Shown here: positions 33,986 to 46,000 of the stretch, one piece after another
How positions within the stretch are numbered: the first letter of the stretch is position 1
How the letters are laid out: every line of letters begins with the position of its first letter
From: Bolinopsis microptera
Lineage: Eukaryota; Ctenophora; Tentaculata; Lobata; Bolinopsidae
Assembly (NCBI RefSeq): GCF_026151205.1
Contig: NC_087080.1
Coordinates: 13,587,337 to 13,651,336, forward strand
Length of the DNA: 64,000 bases
Direction of reading: 5' to 3'
Translations under genes and position numbers: made by a program
The notes under the pieces: generated by a model
Database searches by the model: none
What the model saw: the letters and a program-made list of their open reading frames with translations, nothing else
Told to the model about the DNA's origin: nothing

Positions 33986-35134
33986 CTATGTCGCAGCAAC
34001 TGGCTCACCATTTTTCTTACCCTTACTCTTATTCTTATTCTTTGATCCCTTTGTCCACGGAAACAAATACGATTTCGATTTGGTTTTCTCATCCTGATGG
34101 GATTCAGGTGAATCGTGCCCGTTTTGTAAATGATGCCCGTTCAATTTCCGAGTTGTTCGTTCGTCAACATATTTAGTGGCATGAGGCATGCTGAGAACTC
34201 CACCCAACATCATCTGATGCTTATCATCACTGTCGTCATCAGGGGAGACAGCCCTACCTCGGGGTACGACAGGGTATACCCCAGATTGGTGTTCCCCTGG
34301 GTACTGTCTTGTAACCCTTATAAAAGGAGGAGGTGGGGTGGGTTCTCTGGTTAAAACCTCCTCGGGCATGATGCAGTTATCTACTAAATGCTCTAGTTCA
34401 GTTAAGGAGGAAGTTCTAACAATATTGCTATTAGACTTGTCGAAGTATCTATGAGTACGAGTGGGAAGTTCAGAGGAGTGAGTTTTCTGGCGGCAGGGAT
34501 CCCGATAGGTTGATCCAGCCCTCTCGAACTCACCATTGTCACTGATATTTCCCAGTTTGGGAGGGTTCAACAAGCTATGATCGGACCTGGCAGATCCCAC
34601 TTTCCAGGGTGTTGAATAGTGAGGTAAAATCTCTGACTGAGAGGACCCCGCTCTCTCTGCAAGCCTCTCTCTGGGAGTAGCAGCCACCGAATCTGACTTT
34701 ACACTGAGCGCCTTTTCTCGTTCTACCAACATCTGGTGAAACAGGTCGGTTTGACTACGGAGGAACTCCTCGAAATGAAGCCTGGAGAGGATGTAAGAAT
34801 CCAGGAGACGAGGGTCACACGAATCATAGGGACCTGCCAGGGGACTTGACGAGTGGTACTGGTTACCCTGGTGACTCGGACTAGTTCTAGTGTGTACTGC
34901 GTGTCTGGCTCGCGACGTCAGGGACTTGTCCTTGTCAAGGACTTCGTTGGAGATATTGGTAAATTCGGCTGAATGTGAAGGATTGAGAGGGAAATTAGCG
35001 GGACAATGGGGTGGAAAGTTAGTGGGGTACCCAGACAAGATGGAGGGGCCGTTCTTGTCCCTTTCTATCTGAACCTCGTCTCTATACGCTCCAGCTGTAC
35101 TCTCTGTGGATGTAGCTGCCCCGTGGCTCCGCAC
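33986..35134 (-). CDS. Large terminal exon, Ser/Pro-rich protein of unknown gene
   Basis: A minus-strand frame of 382 codons begins right after a good acceptor (TTGTTTAG at 35135-35142) and ends at the stop at 33986, so it looks like a 3'-terminal coding exon. The protein is Ser-, Pro- and His-rich with one helical stretch in the first half (LLDSYILSRLHFEEFLRSQT, DLFHQMLVEREKALS), an acidic DDDSDDKHQMM patch and a basic tail (PWTKGSKNKNKSKGKKNG). Its length argues against chance in such AT-rich DNA. I recognise no domain. The acceptor is phase 0, compatible with ODF2 exon 37598-37690 or with an internal GTGAGT donor at 37228-37233 in the exon upstream. It may be an alternative end of ODF2 or the end of a separate gene. 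Confidence 0.6.
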   Translation of the reverse strand: MRSHGAATSTESTAGAYRDEVQIERDKNGPSILSGYPTNFPPHCPANFPLNPSHSAEFTNISNEVLDKDKSLTSRARHAVHTRTSPSHQGNQYHSSSPLAGPYDSCDPRLLDSYILSRLHFEEFLRSQTDLFHQMLVEREKALSVKSDSVAATPRERLAERAGSSQSEILPHYSTPWKVGSARSDHSLLNPPKLGNISDNGEFERAGSTYRDPCRQKTHSSELPTRTHRYFDKSNSNIVRTSSLTELEHLVDNCIMPEEVLTREPTPPPPFIRVTRQYPGEHQSGVYPVVPRGRAVSPDDDSDDKHQMMLGGVLSMPHATKYVDERTTRKLNGHHLQNGHDSPESHQDEKTKSKSYLFPWTKGSKNKNKSKGKKNGEPVAAT

Positions 35135-35142
35135 CTAAACAA

Positions 35143-36882
35143 ACAATTGAGCATTTCTGCTGGAGAGTGTAGGGTAACTGTTAATGTTAGCATACAGATG
35201 ACAGACAAGCAGTGGGAAAATATTGCCTCAAACCATGTTGTGCTACAAAATGTACACAAAATCTGCAGCTAAAATAAGCCCCAATATCAGTGTTTAGGCC
35301 ACGTTATCAATCAATTAATTTATTTGATATCATCAGTGAAACAGAAACGTTTCTAATAAACTCTGAAAAAAGGGACTGTGTTTATCATTGCTCTGCTGTA
35401 CTAGGGTACTATACAGAAGAGTTGGCAGGGCTATGTCTATATCAGGAATCAAGAGAGGAATCTCAGTGCTTTGGTTGATTTTTCAAGAACAATGTAAACT
35501 TCCCGAGATTTTGATAAAGAGGACATTTAGTAGGAGTATGACTCGCGACGATAGAATAGATTATGCCCAAATTTATACAGTCACGTGGGGTCACGTTTCG
35601 ATACAGAACGTTTTGTTGGGCAGAGCAAGCATAAGGAATACTAAACTCAAGTTGAAAGGTGCTTCAAACATTTGCAAATTATCAACGCTTCTTGATAGTG
35701 CTAGAAACGAAAAACCGTTAAACCCACACGAGCATTGGTGAAGTGATATGATGTGTTGCGGTGGTGATTTTCGGATAAATAAAGAGATCAATTAGAGGAT
35801 AAAATTAATTATAAATTTGAATTTTCAATCAATTAACGCAGACTAACGCATTTCAAAATTTTTAGTTGCACATTAAAAACATAATTAGCAGCGAATAAAA
35901 AGGGGGGGAAAACGGCCGTGTCAAAGTACTTCAACCATGAACCTTTATTTATCCTCTGTCAACATGAACTAATTGTATAATATCTAAAGTAAATCTTAAA
36001 TACTTAATATATTTTAATCATATTATATATAATATGTCCTATGGCGTGTCATTAAATCTATAAATCATTGATATAAAACTTTGTACTGTGTTATAATTCG
36101 ATATATTATATTCTGTCTTTTTAAAAGAATCGAAAATTTGAAACGATCGATCTGAAAACGTTTCAACTTCACCCGTACTGCGACAAACTTAGAACACTGA
36201 AGGAATAGGTCTATTGTTGCTGTTAGTTGTGTACAGAGCAATTTCGTAAACTTGCCATTTCGTACACACGGAATTATTCAAATTGAAGCCAGGTTGCCAA
36301 CATTAATGACGGGAAAATAAAATACTGGAAGCCAATCTCGAAAAATATTTCGACATCGGGAACACACAACAACAGACCGTCAGACCCATTTCATAAGTTT
36401 GTCACAGTTTTACTACACTCATATAATTTTACTGTGTAATATATCCATGGTTACAATACTACAAAAATCAAATCAACATAAATTATTATAACGTAAAAAA
36501 GCTGGTTCATCATACTGTTCGTCATCACTGTCCAGCTGAAGTGGAGTAAAAATTGAGGATCCAAATATCTTTAGGGTGCCCCGTATCTTGTGGCAATGAA
36601 AAAAGGTCTTGTCAGTAGAGGGGGGTTTTGTAGGTATTCTCAGCAGTACAAGTAGGATGATGTAGGATGATGTAGGGAACACATGTATGAGACAGGAATT
36701 TCAGCAACATGAGAATAATACAGAGTGAGTTCCAACGCGATCCCAGCACGTGTTACAGCCTTGAACATGCACTTTTTAAAATAGGTCTTCTTAGGAAGAT
36801 GTATTGTAGAATATATGTAGTATTTTTTGACAGGAAATTTGGCGAACTTGGTACCATATCAACAATGTGGTATAAAATCTGA
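35143..36882. other. Intron-like spacer, no gene recognised
   Basis: AT-rich sequence between two terminal-type exons. The plus-strand frames at 35290-35741 overlap each other and show no domain or splice structure. No evidence for a gene. Confidence 0.4.
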
Positions 36883-37440
36883 TTAGAATCCTAGCAGGGC
36901 CATGCTGGTGCCTCCTTTCTTGGCCCTTCGACCCCCTGATCTCCCAGATCGGTCCTTTCTGCCAGCTCCTTTGTTATTAGAACCAGACTTAGTGTTCCGT
37001 TTACCTCCATCCATTCCAAACAACATAGCTCTATTCTTCATTCCCTTCCTTCCACTCATTCCGCCCATAGCTCCGTTATACTTGCCATTCATCGGTCTTC
37101 CGAACTCATCATACCCCATGAGTTGGTTGGTGGCCATCCTTTGCATGTAGTCCTCGGTGGTGAGCCCGTTCTGCTCCTTCTTCTTGGGAACCCTGTTTCC
37201 ATTCTCATCCTCAGTGCTCTCGCCGTCACTCACTTCATCCAGCCCGAGACGCTCTCTGTTCTGTTCAGCGCTCTTCAGCATCTCACTCCAATCAATTTCC
37301 TCCTCACTTTCACTCTCCGAGTCACTTCCAGTCTCACTCCCACTCTCCTCCATCCCCTTCTCTGGCTCTGACATGTTGTTATCAGTGCTGGGGGAGGCAG
37401 GAGGAGGGGGCAGGTTTGCAAGCTGCTCATCCACTGAAGG
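36883..37440 (-). CDS. Terminal exon with acidic and Gly/Arg-rich parts, possible ODF2 alternative end
   Basis: It begins after CCCCCACAG (acceptor, phase 0) and ends in a stop, giving 185 residues. The order is a Pro-rich lead, an acidic Ser/Glu block (GSDSESESEEEIDWSEMLKS), ERLGLDEVSDGES, then MQRMATNQLMGYDEFGRPMN and a Gly/Lys/Arg tail ending GGTSMALLGF. It directly follows ODF2 exon 37598-37690 in genomic order and in phase, so it could give ODF2 a shorter isoform with a different tail. Nothing in it resembles known ODF2. A strong internal donor (GTGAGT, after codon GAA at 37234) could splice it onward to the exon at 35134. Whether it belongs to ODF2 needs transcript data. Confidence 0.65.
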   Translation of the reverse strand, partial: PSVDEQLANLPPPPASPSTDNNMSEPEKGMEESGSETGSDSESESEEEIDWSEMLKSAEQNRERLGLDEVSDGESTEDENGNRVPKKKEQNGLTTEDYMQRMATNQLMGYDEFGRPMNGKYNGAMGGMSGRKGMKNRAMLFGMDGGKRNTKSGSNNKGAGRKDRSGRSGGRRAKKGGTSMALLGF

Positions 37441-37597
37441 CTGTGGGGGAGAGTTAGCTGTTAATTTTAATACAAAATATTTCCTTGTGTTTGCCTGAGG
37501 AGAGTGTTACATATTCATATTATATAGGGTCTGTCAGGTTTGTAGGGTCGGTCAGCTCTCAGTTTCTCACACTCACTCTCACTTTTACCAATGTTAC

Positions 37598-40500
37598 CTC
37601 ATCTTTCAGTCTCTTTAATTGGGTCTGAGTGTTTGAGGCTCGGCCGAGTTGAGCCTCCAGTTCCTCAATGCGAGTTGTTGAACTGCGCTCCTAAATGTTG
37701 GACAGTTTAATTATCGTACCTCGCACCACCCTCACGACGTCACGACACGTGATGACCATATTAGGAGTGCCACGTGACGTGACGTCACAGCACTGCGCTC
37801 ACACACAGTTGAGAGGGTTTATGAAATGGAATGATCAATGTAATGAAAAGTTATCCTAGTCTTCTTGCAAGAGTTAATTAGACAGGCTAGGGAATGATAT
37901 AGTAGGCATGGAAAGGTAGACGTGGAAAGGTAGGCATGGAAAGGTAGGCATGGAAAGGTAGAGAGGGCAAAAGAGACCAGATTTGGACTATCACGTGACA
38001 TTTGAAATGCAGGTACTACCTTCAGCAGGGTCTTCTCCTTGGTTGTTTCTATTTGTCGTCTGCAGTCACCTAGAGCTGTCTCAAGCCCTAAAGACAGCTC
38101 AGCATTTTCTCTCATAAGCTCCTCGATCCTTAGCTACAGACGAAAGGTATAAATCATCATGTGCTAATTCATTCAATCAAAATGTTAATTTGTGTATGAT
38201 TTAAGGCTCATTTTTATTTGACAAAAGATTTGTTTATTTTTAATGTAATGATAATGGTACTGATAGTGAAATGGTTGAAAAATGAGTGATGATAATCTCA
38301 CAAGCTTGCTCACAACACGAATAGCTGAAATTGAATGCTTGAAATCAACACACTCGCGCACATATATATTCGTAGTATTAGCCTTGCACGTGCATTGTAA
38401 TGAAGCGCATTACTTGCTCTAGCTGAAACACACGCACCAGTGCACGTGCAAAAAACACGGTGCTTACTTCAGCGGATACACAAGTACACAACAGAATTCT
38501 CAGCAAACACCCACACACAAGCCTACACCGCGTAACACACGAGTGAAATAAAGTCGGTTCGACCATCTAAATTTCACAATGGTTAACCAGGCAGGATACT
38601 GATTATCGTGGTCTAGTTATTCTGGAATACTCTACCTGATGTGCCTCGACCGCATCGTCCTTCTTAGATACCAGATCCATTAGATTTTTGTTGTGTAAAT
38701 CAGCTTCCAGAACTTTCCTAGAAGAAAGACGCCGTTACAACAATACTGCGCGTTCATATCTAATAATTTACGATGTGCTCAATGCTTCATATATTTTCCA
38801 TAGCACGGTAAATGACCGATAGCCACTTTTCTTGTTATTTAAAACACTTACAGATAAGAATCTCGTATCTTACTAAAAATTTATTTACCTCTCGTGACTC
38901 TGAGATTTGTTTGATAACTCGATATTATCCTCGTTCACAGCATGTATTTTCGTCTTTAGTTTTCCAATCTGACCCTGGAACAAATCTATCTTTTTCTGTA
39001 GCTCCTCAACAGTCTGGTTTTTATCAGCTAGCTGAGAATTTAGTGCCTCTGATTGTGCCTCTGCGTGTTGGTATCGAGCCTCTGCTGAACTCAACTTCTC
39101 CGGGTATTGGGATAGTTCGTTTAACTTTTCTTGGTATTCTTCTCGCACCTGTAGGGTAGTGGGGATGAAACATATTTCAATACATTCACTACCATTATGG
39201 ACGTCACAAAGATCGAACATAACAGAGAATTACAATTTTACTAGGGGTTTTACAAGTACGTTAACACTTTTACCTTAGTGAAGATAGCAATACAATCCAG
39301 GATTGTTAAATTTAATAGAAAGTTAAATCAGGTGAGAGATGGGGGGGGGGGGAGTTGGGAGCACTGAAGCAGTTAAACTTAAGATGCTAAACACCCACCT
39401 TCTCAAGTTCTACGTAGTTGCCATGCTCCGAGGCGCCCCTATCTCTTTCAGCCATCTCGACTCGCTGATGAAGCATCATGTTGTCTGTCTTATATCTATT
39501 CAATAGTTCCTCCGCTTCCCTCAATCTCTCCTTAAAGAATTCTGCTTCTTGTGCAAGACGCTCCGCTTCAGCATTGTTTGAGGCGGCCTGAAAACGTTCA
39601 ACAAATTTAGAAAACAAGTTTAAGCGGACAGCTTATTACTTTATTAGCTTAACTACAGGATTTCCAGACGGACAGTTGATGAAAGCTTGATTAAAGTCAA
39701 ACGCGGTCAGACAGAATTAATTCTGTGACTTAACTCTTACAACAGAGTATGATGAAAATATAACTTACAGCCACTACAACTTCTTCCTCTTTTTCTGCTA
39801 ATTTATCGTTTAAACTGTCAACAGATACCTGGATGGTTTTATACTGATTATAAACTAACTAAAGTTTCTAGTTTTTAGAGCAGCAAGAACACACTTATAA
39901 TCGTTAGAACAATTTTATTGAGTTGCAAGTTGCAACTGTTGAGGATAAAACATATTGTCAATAAACCAGAGTTTCGGAATATAAAACAGAACTAAAGCTT
40001 CTCACCCAATTTCAAACCCTGCCACATTCCACACACATTAAAATGTTTGTACAAGATGCAAACACTCATCACACCATAATATTGTACTTCATTCACACAG
40101 AATTTCCAAAATTTTAGCGCGGAAATTTGAACCTACTTGATTAGGAATGGGCGCTTTTGAAGGATTTTTCCGATGACGCAGGCTCATATCTTGAAAATGT
40201 GTGCCAAGTTTTGCAGCATTTTTGCTAGGTAGTCTAGTTCTGGGCATCTTTACAAATCCCAAACAATTATCAAGAATTAGGAAAAGATCGAAGAAGTAGC
40301 AACAAGAAACTTTGTGTTTGTAAAATAAAGCATCACGGCGGGAGAGAGAGTATGTCATTAGCTCGCTCTCCGTCTACATGCGGAAATTTTAGAGCGGCTA
40401 ATTGATACTTCTTCTTAATGCTTCATTAGCATCTAAAGCTTGTCATAGCCAGCATTCTAAAATTTAAGTAGCAATCTGACAATTAGTTTATGAACAATAA

Positions 40501-43002
40501 TCAGCAGCGTAGCGCAGAGTGCCATAAATCAGGATAGATAAAGAGAAATAGTTTAGACTTTTGATTTAGTTTACTAAAAGAAGAAGTATATAATAGCAAT
40601 GAAGATTGAAGATAAGTTTGACGAAATCATTCAACACACAGCAGAAGATTGATCCTATTTAACCGAAAGTTTTACGCACTGTCTTTTAAAGATTTAAAGA
40701 CTCGTGGCAACGTTTTTCAAAGATCGAGGAAGATGGTCAAATTTCGGATGTAAAAAGTCACTCAACCTACCATGACCCATTCACTAAAACTAGGAATTGG
40801 GCAATAGACCCACTGGTAGTCAGGTCTATAGTGATACTGTCTATACGTCATATTCCTAACGAGTTGTGAACGTTAAGAGGTTGTTTGTTATTGGTTTTTT
40901 GTTCATTTTTTGTACTCTTTAATAAAAAGTATTTCGTAGAACTGTACTCCTTACTCCTTACTAATACTTCAATGTACACTTCACGACTATTACAATCATA
41001 CCGATTGTCACCAGTGCTCATCACCTTCTCAACAACTACATCTCCTAGGCATTCTCTCCTAGATATCTCCTAGACTAGATATCTCCTAGACTAGATATCT
41101 TGTAGACTAGATATCTTGTAGACTAGATAACCCCTCTACTGTACCTTGTCTGCCACCTCCTCGTTATCATCTACAGTCAAGTCAGCCAGGTCCTCCGTTA
41201 CGGAGAGCTCTGGGGCCGAGGGACTGGGGGGAGAAAGGTACGGCTCACGGTTCTTCTTTTTCTTCTTCCATTTGAAGGAGGGTGTTTTGAATTTTCGGGA
41301 ATTGTTCCGTCTTAATAAGTTCACTCCGTGCTGTAGGGGAGGGTATTTTTAGGGGGAAAACTCAACTTAGCACCATTGTAAAAAGTTGGAAATGGCGTGG
41401 GGAGAAGGCATTCTAATGTCAAGAATTGTTCAGTGTTTAGGTTCATCTTATGGGGATTATTTAGCTTGGATGCCATCTACTAGAATCGATTAGGGGTTAA
41501 ATTTCGTCCAAAGTTTGTTTATTAAAGCGAATTTAAGCATGGATTCTGCGGAACAGCTCGATTACGCGGATGTTCAATGTTTATTGAACATTGTTCAAAC
41601 TACAAGCAATCAACTCTGAATCTGTTCTAACAAAGTTGAAAAGTTTCACAGCACAAAATAACATGTGCTTACCCTATGCTTACTTATCAGCCAGACAACC
41701 AACGAAAAACATGACAATCATAAATGAGGTTAACAAAAGAGCTGGGAACTTTTCCCATATGCCTGAGAGTGAACGTGAGGGGCGTGGCGAGGTAAAATTT
41801 ACAACCTTCTCGAACAATCGAGAATAATACAAAGAGAAAAATTACACCGAAAGGAGTATAATGACAACTTAAAGATAGTTGATGCGAGATATCATCGCTG
41901 GTTGCAGGCGTCTTTATGTAATTATTACTAGTTTAGAATTTGATTCTTGGGTAGTAGGTATTGGCAGAGTAGGCCATGAATTGTCAACTACTTGCTTCTT
42001 ATAACGAATATTACCCTGCACTTTATGAGTAAGGTTGTATCACTTTCTCACCAAATACTCAGTTTAACAGACCATCTCATCAGTACATCTAAATTATGAT
42101 AGTTTTAAATCTACACGATCTCTGTGCGAGTGTTATCAACCGCGATTCATATTGTCGCACATTTATATGAAGGTGGCTAGTTTCGATCCTTGACAATCAG
42201 TTCCCTTTGGTCCGACCCAGCCATTTCACAATTGGTGAGAAATAAACTTGCGAGTGGTAATGCATGAGAACCAAACATTGAGGAAGCGACGCCACTAAAT
42301 TTTAAAAGAATATAATAAGATGTACACGGATCATTACACACATCGTTACATTGACAATAATTGACATTAAAGCTGATCTTATCTGTTTCAATGCAGAAGA
42401 TTTGACCATTGCTCAAAGCAAAAGCACCCAAACTTGACTGTATCACAAACTGTGATGAAGTCAGGAGTGTGTGAAGTATATCCAATACCTCAGGTTCAAT
42501 AATCTCCGGAGCGGCTGGTTCTGGTTCTGGTGGTGCCTCTTCCTCATCCACTGCTTTCTCCTCCCCATCTACCTCGTACAGGCTGGCCGGCTCCTCCTCC
42601 TCCACCTCCTCTTCACTATCCGATTCTAGCGTCTTTTCCGGCTTCTCGTCGTAATCAATGTTTTCTTGCGGCAGGTATGACTGTGGTAAAGGGTTACTGC
42701 AGATAGCGACACACTAGCGCAAAATATCATTCAACTCAAACTGTAAATAGCTCTCAAACTGCAAACTGTGCTTTGTGAGAACTGTGCTTTACGTGTACAT
42801 TCTTCCAGCAAAAAAAAACCATGATTCAAACCTTTCCGTCAGTAATTCTCTCAAAGAGGTCCCGTGCTAAGAACGTGACGTTGTGATGACATCACGTGAC
42901 GCTATGATGACGTCACGTGACATTTCACGCGGTACTTACGTGAGTGTAGGCACGAGGGGCTTCCTCTTTCTGGGCTGAGAGACAGTAGTAGAAAAGTTCC
43001 AT
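37598..43002 (-). CDS. ODF2: Outer dense fiber protein 2 / cenexin, main body
   Basis: Nine phase-consistent exons: 42940-43002, 42489-42680, 41145-41330, 39769-39828, 39399-39587, 38889-39148, 38636-38717, 38020-38133 and 37598-37690. The start ATG has a good context and an in-frame stop upstream. The N-terminal 85 residues are acidic and Pro-rich. ELSVTEDLADLTVDDNEE corresponds to human VSVMRLSDLSTEDDD. Continuous coiled coil follows: EEYQEKLNELSQYPEKLSSA (human QFQSQLADLQQLPDILKITE), RIEELMRENAELS and DCRRQIETTKEKTLLKERSS (human DARRQVEQTKEHALSKERAA). With the exons at 21762-22232 the protein is 489 residues, well below 829 in human; the early coiled-coil section has no counterpart in the introns I read. 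ODF2 builds sperm outer dense fibres and centriolar appendages. Confidence 0.9.
42875..42921. promoter_or_regulatory. Tandem CRE/E-box-like sites in ODF2 intron 1
   Basis: A 21-bp unit (GTGACG-T-TGATGAC-TCAC) is repeated twice at 42875-42895 and 42896-42916, followed by GTGAC. The second unit contains the perfect CRE octamer TGACGTCA, and CACGTGA motifs occur at the joins. It lies 19 bases beyond the donor of the first ODF2 coding exon. Possible CREB/ATF or bHLH-ZIP binding is inferred from the motifs only. Confidence 0.4.
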
Positions 43003-43009
43003 GATGTTG

Positions 43010-46000
43010 CTGGGGGAACACTATCTGATAGAAGGGTTTACTGGAACTCAAGGAGTGATCATGTGACTACCATAGCTTAGAGAATATTGCGTAAAGGGAG
43101 TCAAATTTATTAACAAAGAGGGAGCCATATAATAACAAAGATACAGTCATTGGATGGCACAATGTTTAATTCAAATAGTATGCAGCATCGTACGGTGATA
43201 ACCTAAATGAGCAACTTAATAAATCTAACTATAATAGCCATTCGTGTTGACTCTATGCTGTACTAAGTAAATGTAAAAGATAGCATTAAGTTGCCTGGTC
43301 TTATAAATACATGATATAATCAAAGTGACGATGTAAATTAAAATAGCGTATGTTTGACGTTTGTGGGCAGAGATTTACGCCTCCACCGAACGCTTCAAAG
43401 CCGGCTGCTTTGGCGCTTTATTTTCTAGCGTGTGATCACGTGATCAATATTGAGTTTGTAGCGGCCAAATTTGAGTTAACATGAAGCCTGTTCGTAACTG
43501 TAGAATAAATCATATGAGTTCCGAGTACTTAGTAAAAGTCTTTGACATCGAAATTTGAATTTAAATTGTTTTGCGCTGTTTGACAGAAATGGACCAGCGC
43601 TCATCTTTGTTATGCAAAAGATATTGATAGTGATTTAAATTAGCCGAATCTGTATACACTGCACTATTAAATTGTTAAAACTTCAAAAGAACAAAGCGAT
43701 CTATATCTGTAGATCCCAGAACAAAAGATCATCAGAGGGCGTGACGATACCAGTACACGGTATCTCTTTTGATCAAATTACAGTTACCAACGCTGAACCC
43801 TGATAATGAGAACATCTAATTATTTCACACTTAAGTTCCATGTTGTGGGCGTCACATTCCGCAAGATATTACACACACAGACTGATGAACAATGGACCAA
43901 CTGTTCTCACATTCAGGGGCCACAAATATCAAAACAAAACAGCTGACTCAAATAAACTTCTACGATATCGCACGATTTATAAGTAAGCAATAAATCCCAC
44001 AGCCCATATACCTAGTTAAAGACACATTCTAAACCTCCTGACTCAGTGGTTGGTCCAGCACTAACCAGTAACCACCCCCTATTAAATTAACCGCCACCCA
44101 GTGGTTAACAGGAGTAGAGTGTAAGCACGGAACACTGTTCTTAAAGTTAATCAAACAAAGGGACACATCACCACCGAGAACATGGTCACGGACTCCGTGA
44201 TCTGAATATTTGCTTCCTAATTCCAGTGGCTTCTTTAGCCTGGCGATAATTCGATTTGAATAATAATGTTGCACTCAAATGTTATGTCGAAACGGCGGGA
44301 CTAACCGTATTCTTAGGAAATTATTTCTCGTGGGTTTTAAAGGTTTCTGAATAAAAATGATTAGATAAAATATAATAATAATAAATAACTGCATATAATA
44401 TGTAACGAAATTTAACACAGTCATGGCTTTGACAATAATTAGATTATAACGAACATGTTTATAATTCATTATTTTTCTAAGAAAGAGTATTACGTAGGAA
44501 CAAACTGAAGAACGAAACCATCGAAAGATAATAATGAAATTAAACATCAAACTCTACTTTAACGAACAATATTTGGCTTGAGTTTATTAAATTACAACTG
44601 ATTTTATCGATTTCTCGGATGATTTTCTATTGAGATGGTATGACTCTATTAATAGAAGTAACAAGTTATACACACTACGTCTTGGCCGCAAATCGTAACA
44701 ACAAGTAGAAGATAAATTATTACAATGCAAGCATTCAGGAAATGGGTGGGATGAATATAATTATTAACAACGAGGTATTCATTAAATTAACTAACAGTAA
44801 CAATGATTTAACGATAAAAGGCGGAATCGCCGTGCCCAATTGCTGCTATTTGTGTCACACGGAACGACAAAGGCGTGAGAATTTTTGTCACAGTTGATGA
44901 AGGAGTAATGATACGAATATATCATGGAGTGAGCCACTATGGCAGGTCATGATGCCTGATGCCGGAGCCTGCTATATCCGAATTGGTGACCGTAGTCCTG
45001 TCCCAGGACTCGACCTCTTGCTATGCGACTTTGTGGCCCAGTTTGTTATGGATGATAAGAACGTGTTACAGGACTATAATAGGGTCGTATCAAGGTTTAG
45101 GGGTAGGAGTTAACTGGGGTTATGGTTAGAATGTGGGGATGGACAACAAAAGCCATCAGAACTGAGAACAAACGTGGTTCAATTGAGTGCTCAATGCTGC
45201 AGTGTTGCTGAGTCATCATAATTGACGAGTATTAAGTTAAATGTTTCATGATGGGATTATGTAATGAGGGCCGGAGCCAACATGTCCCGACTGTATCGAA
45301 CACCTACTACAGTAAGTCCAGCCCTGTTTGGAGCCGGTATTATAGCCAGGTACTGAATAGTTATAGCTTTATGATTTATGACTATAAGTAATAGCGTGTA
45401 GATGACGGTCATCATGGGGAGGCGGCGCGAGTGTTTTACATGTGATAGTGATTAACAAATCAACTGCGAGTATGTTTTACACGTGATAGTGATTAACAAA
45501 TCAAATAGCAGCTTCTGTTATTCAGAATCACTGCCTCGTGACGAAACAAAATAGCGTTGAACCTCTCCGCGATTACCGTTTAAATCTATTAATATTCTGA
45601 AACAATTATCTTAATTCTAAAACAAATTTTCAAGAAAACATTTCGAGAGAGGAAGACACAAATTATATCCTCCTCCACCGTCAAAACAACCCCAACTACA
45701 CAGCTACTTCAGATCAGTATACAAAGCAAAAGACAGAGTATAGTAACGGACAAGCAGACAGAAGTGGGCTACTACAAAGCAAAGATCTGTCATCTGACAT
45801 GGAGGGTATTTACATCCATCACTTATCCAACAAGGTACACCAAACTGATACTAATAGGTACACCAAACTGTACGACCTCCTCATATATCCTGCAGTGTAC
45901 ACATACAGGCCTCAAACAGCTGGGCCGGAAATTAGAATAGTGGATCATACTCCTTACTAATACTCCTTTATAATACTCCTTGCTATATAACAGTCTGATA

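Noticed and set aside
35388-35741. 117-codon plus frame
   Set aside because: Mixed composition with no domain, overlapping other frames in an intron-like stretch.
42177-42488. Downstream extension of the ODF2 acidic exon
   Set aside because: Good donor GTATTGG at 42488 ends the exon, and the next exon joins in phase; the extension loses acidic composition and is intronic.
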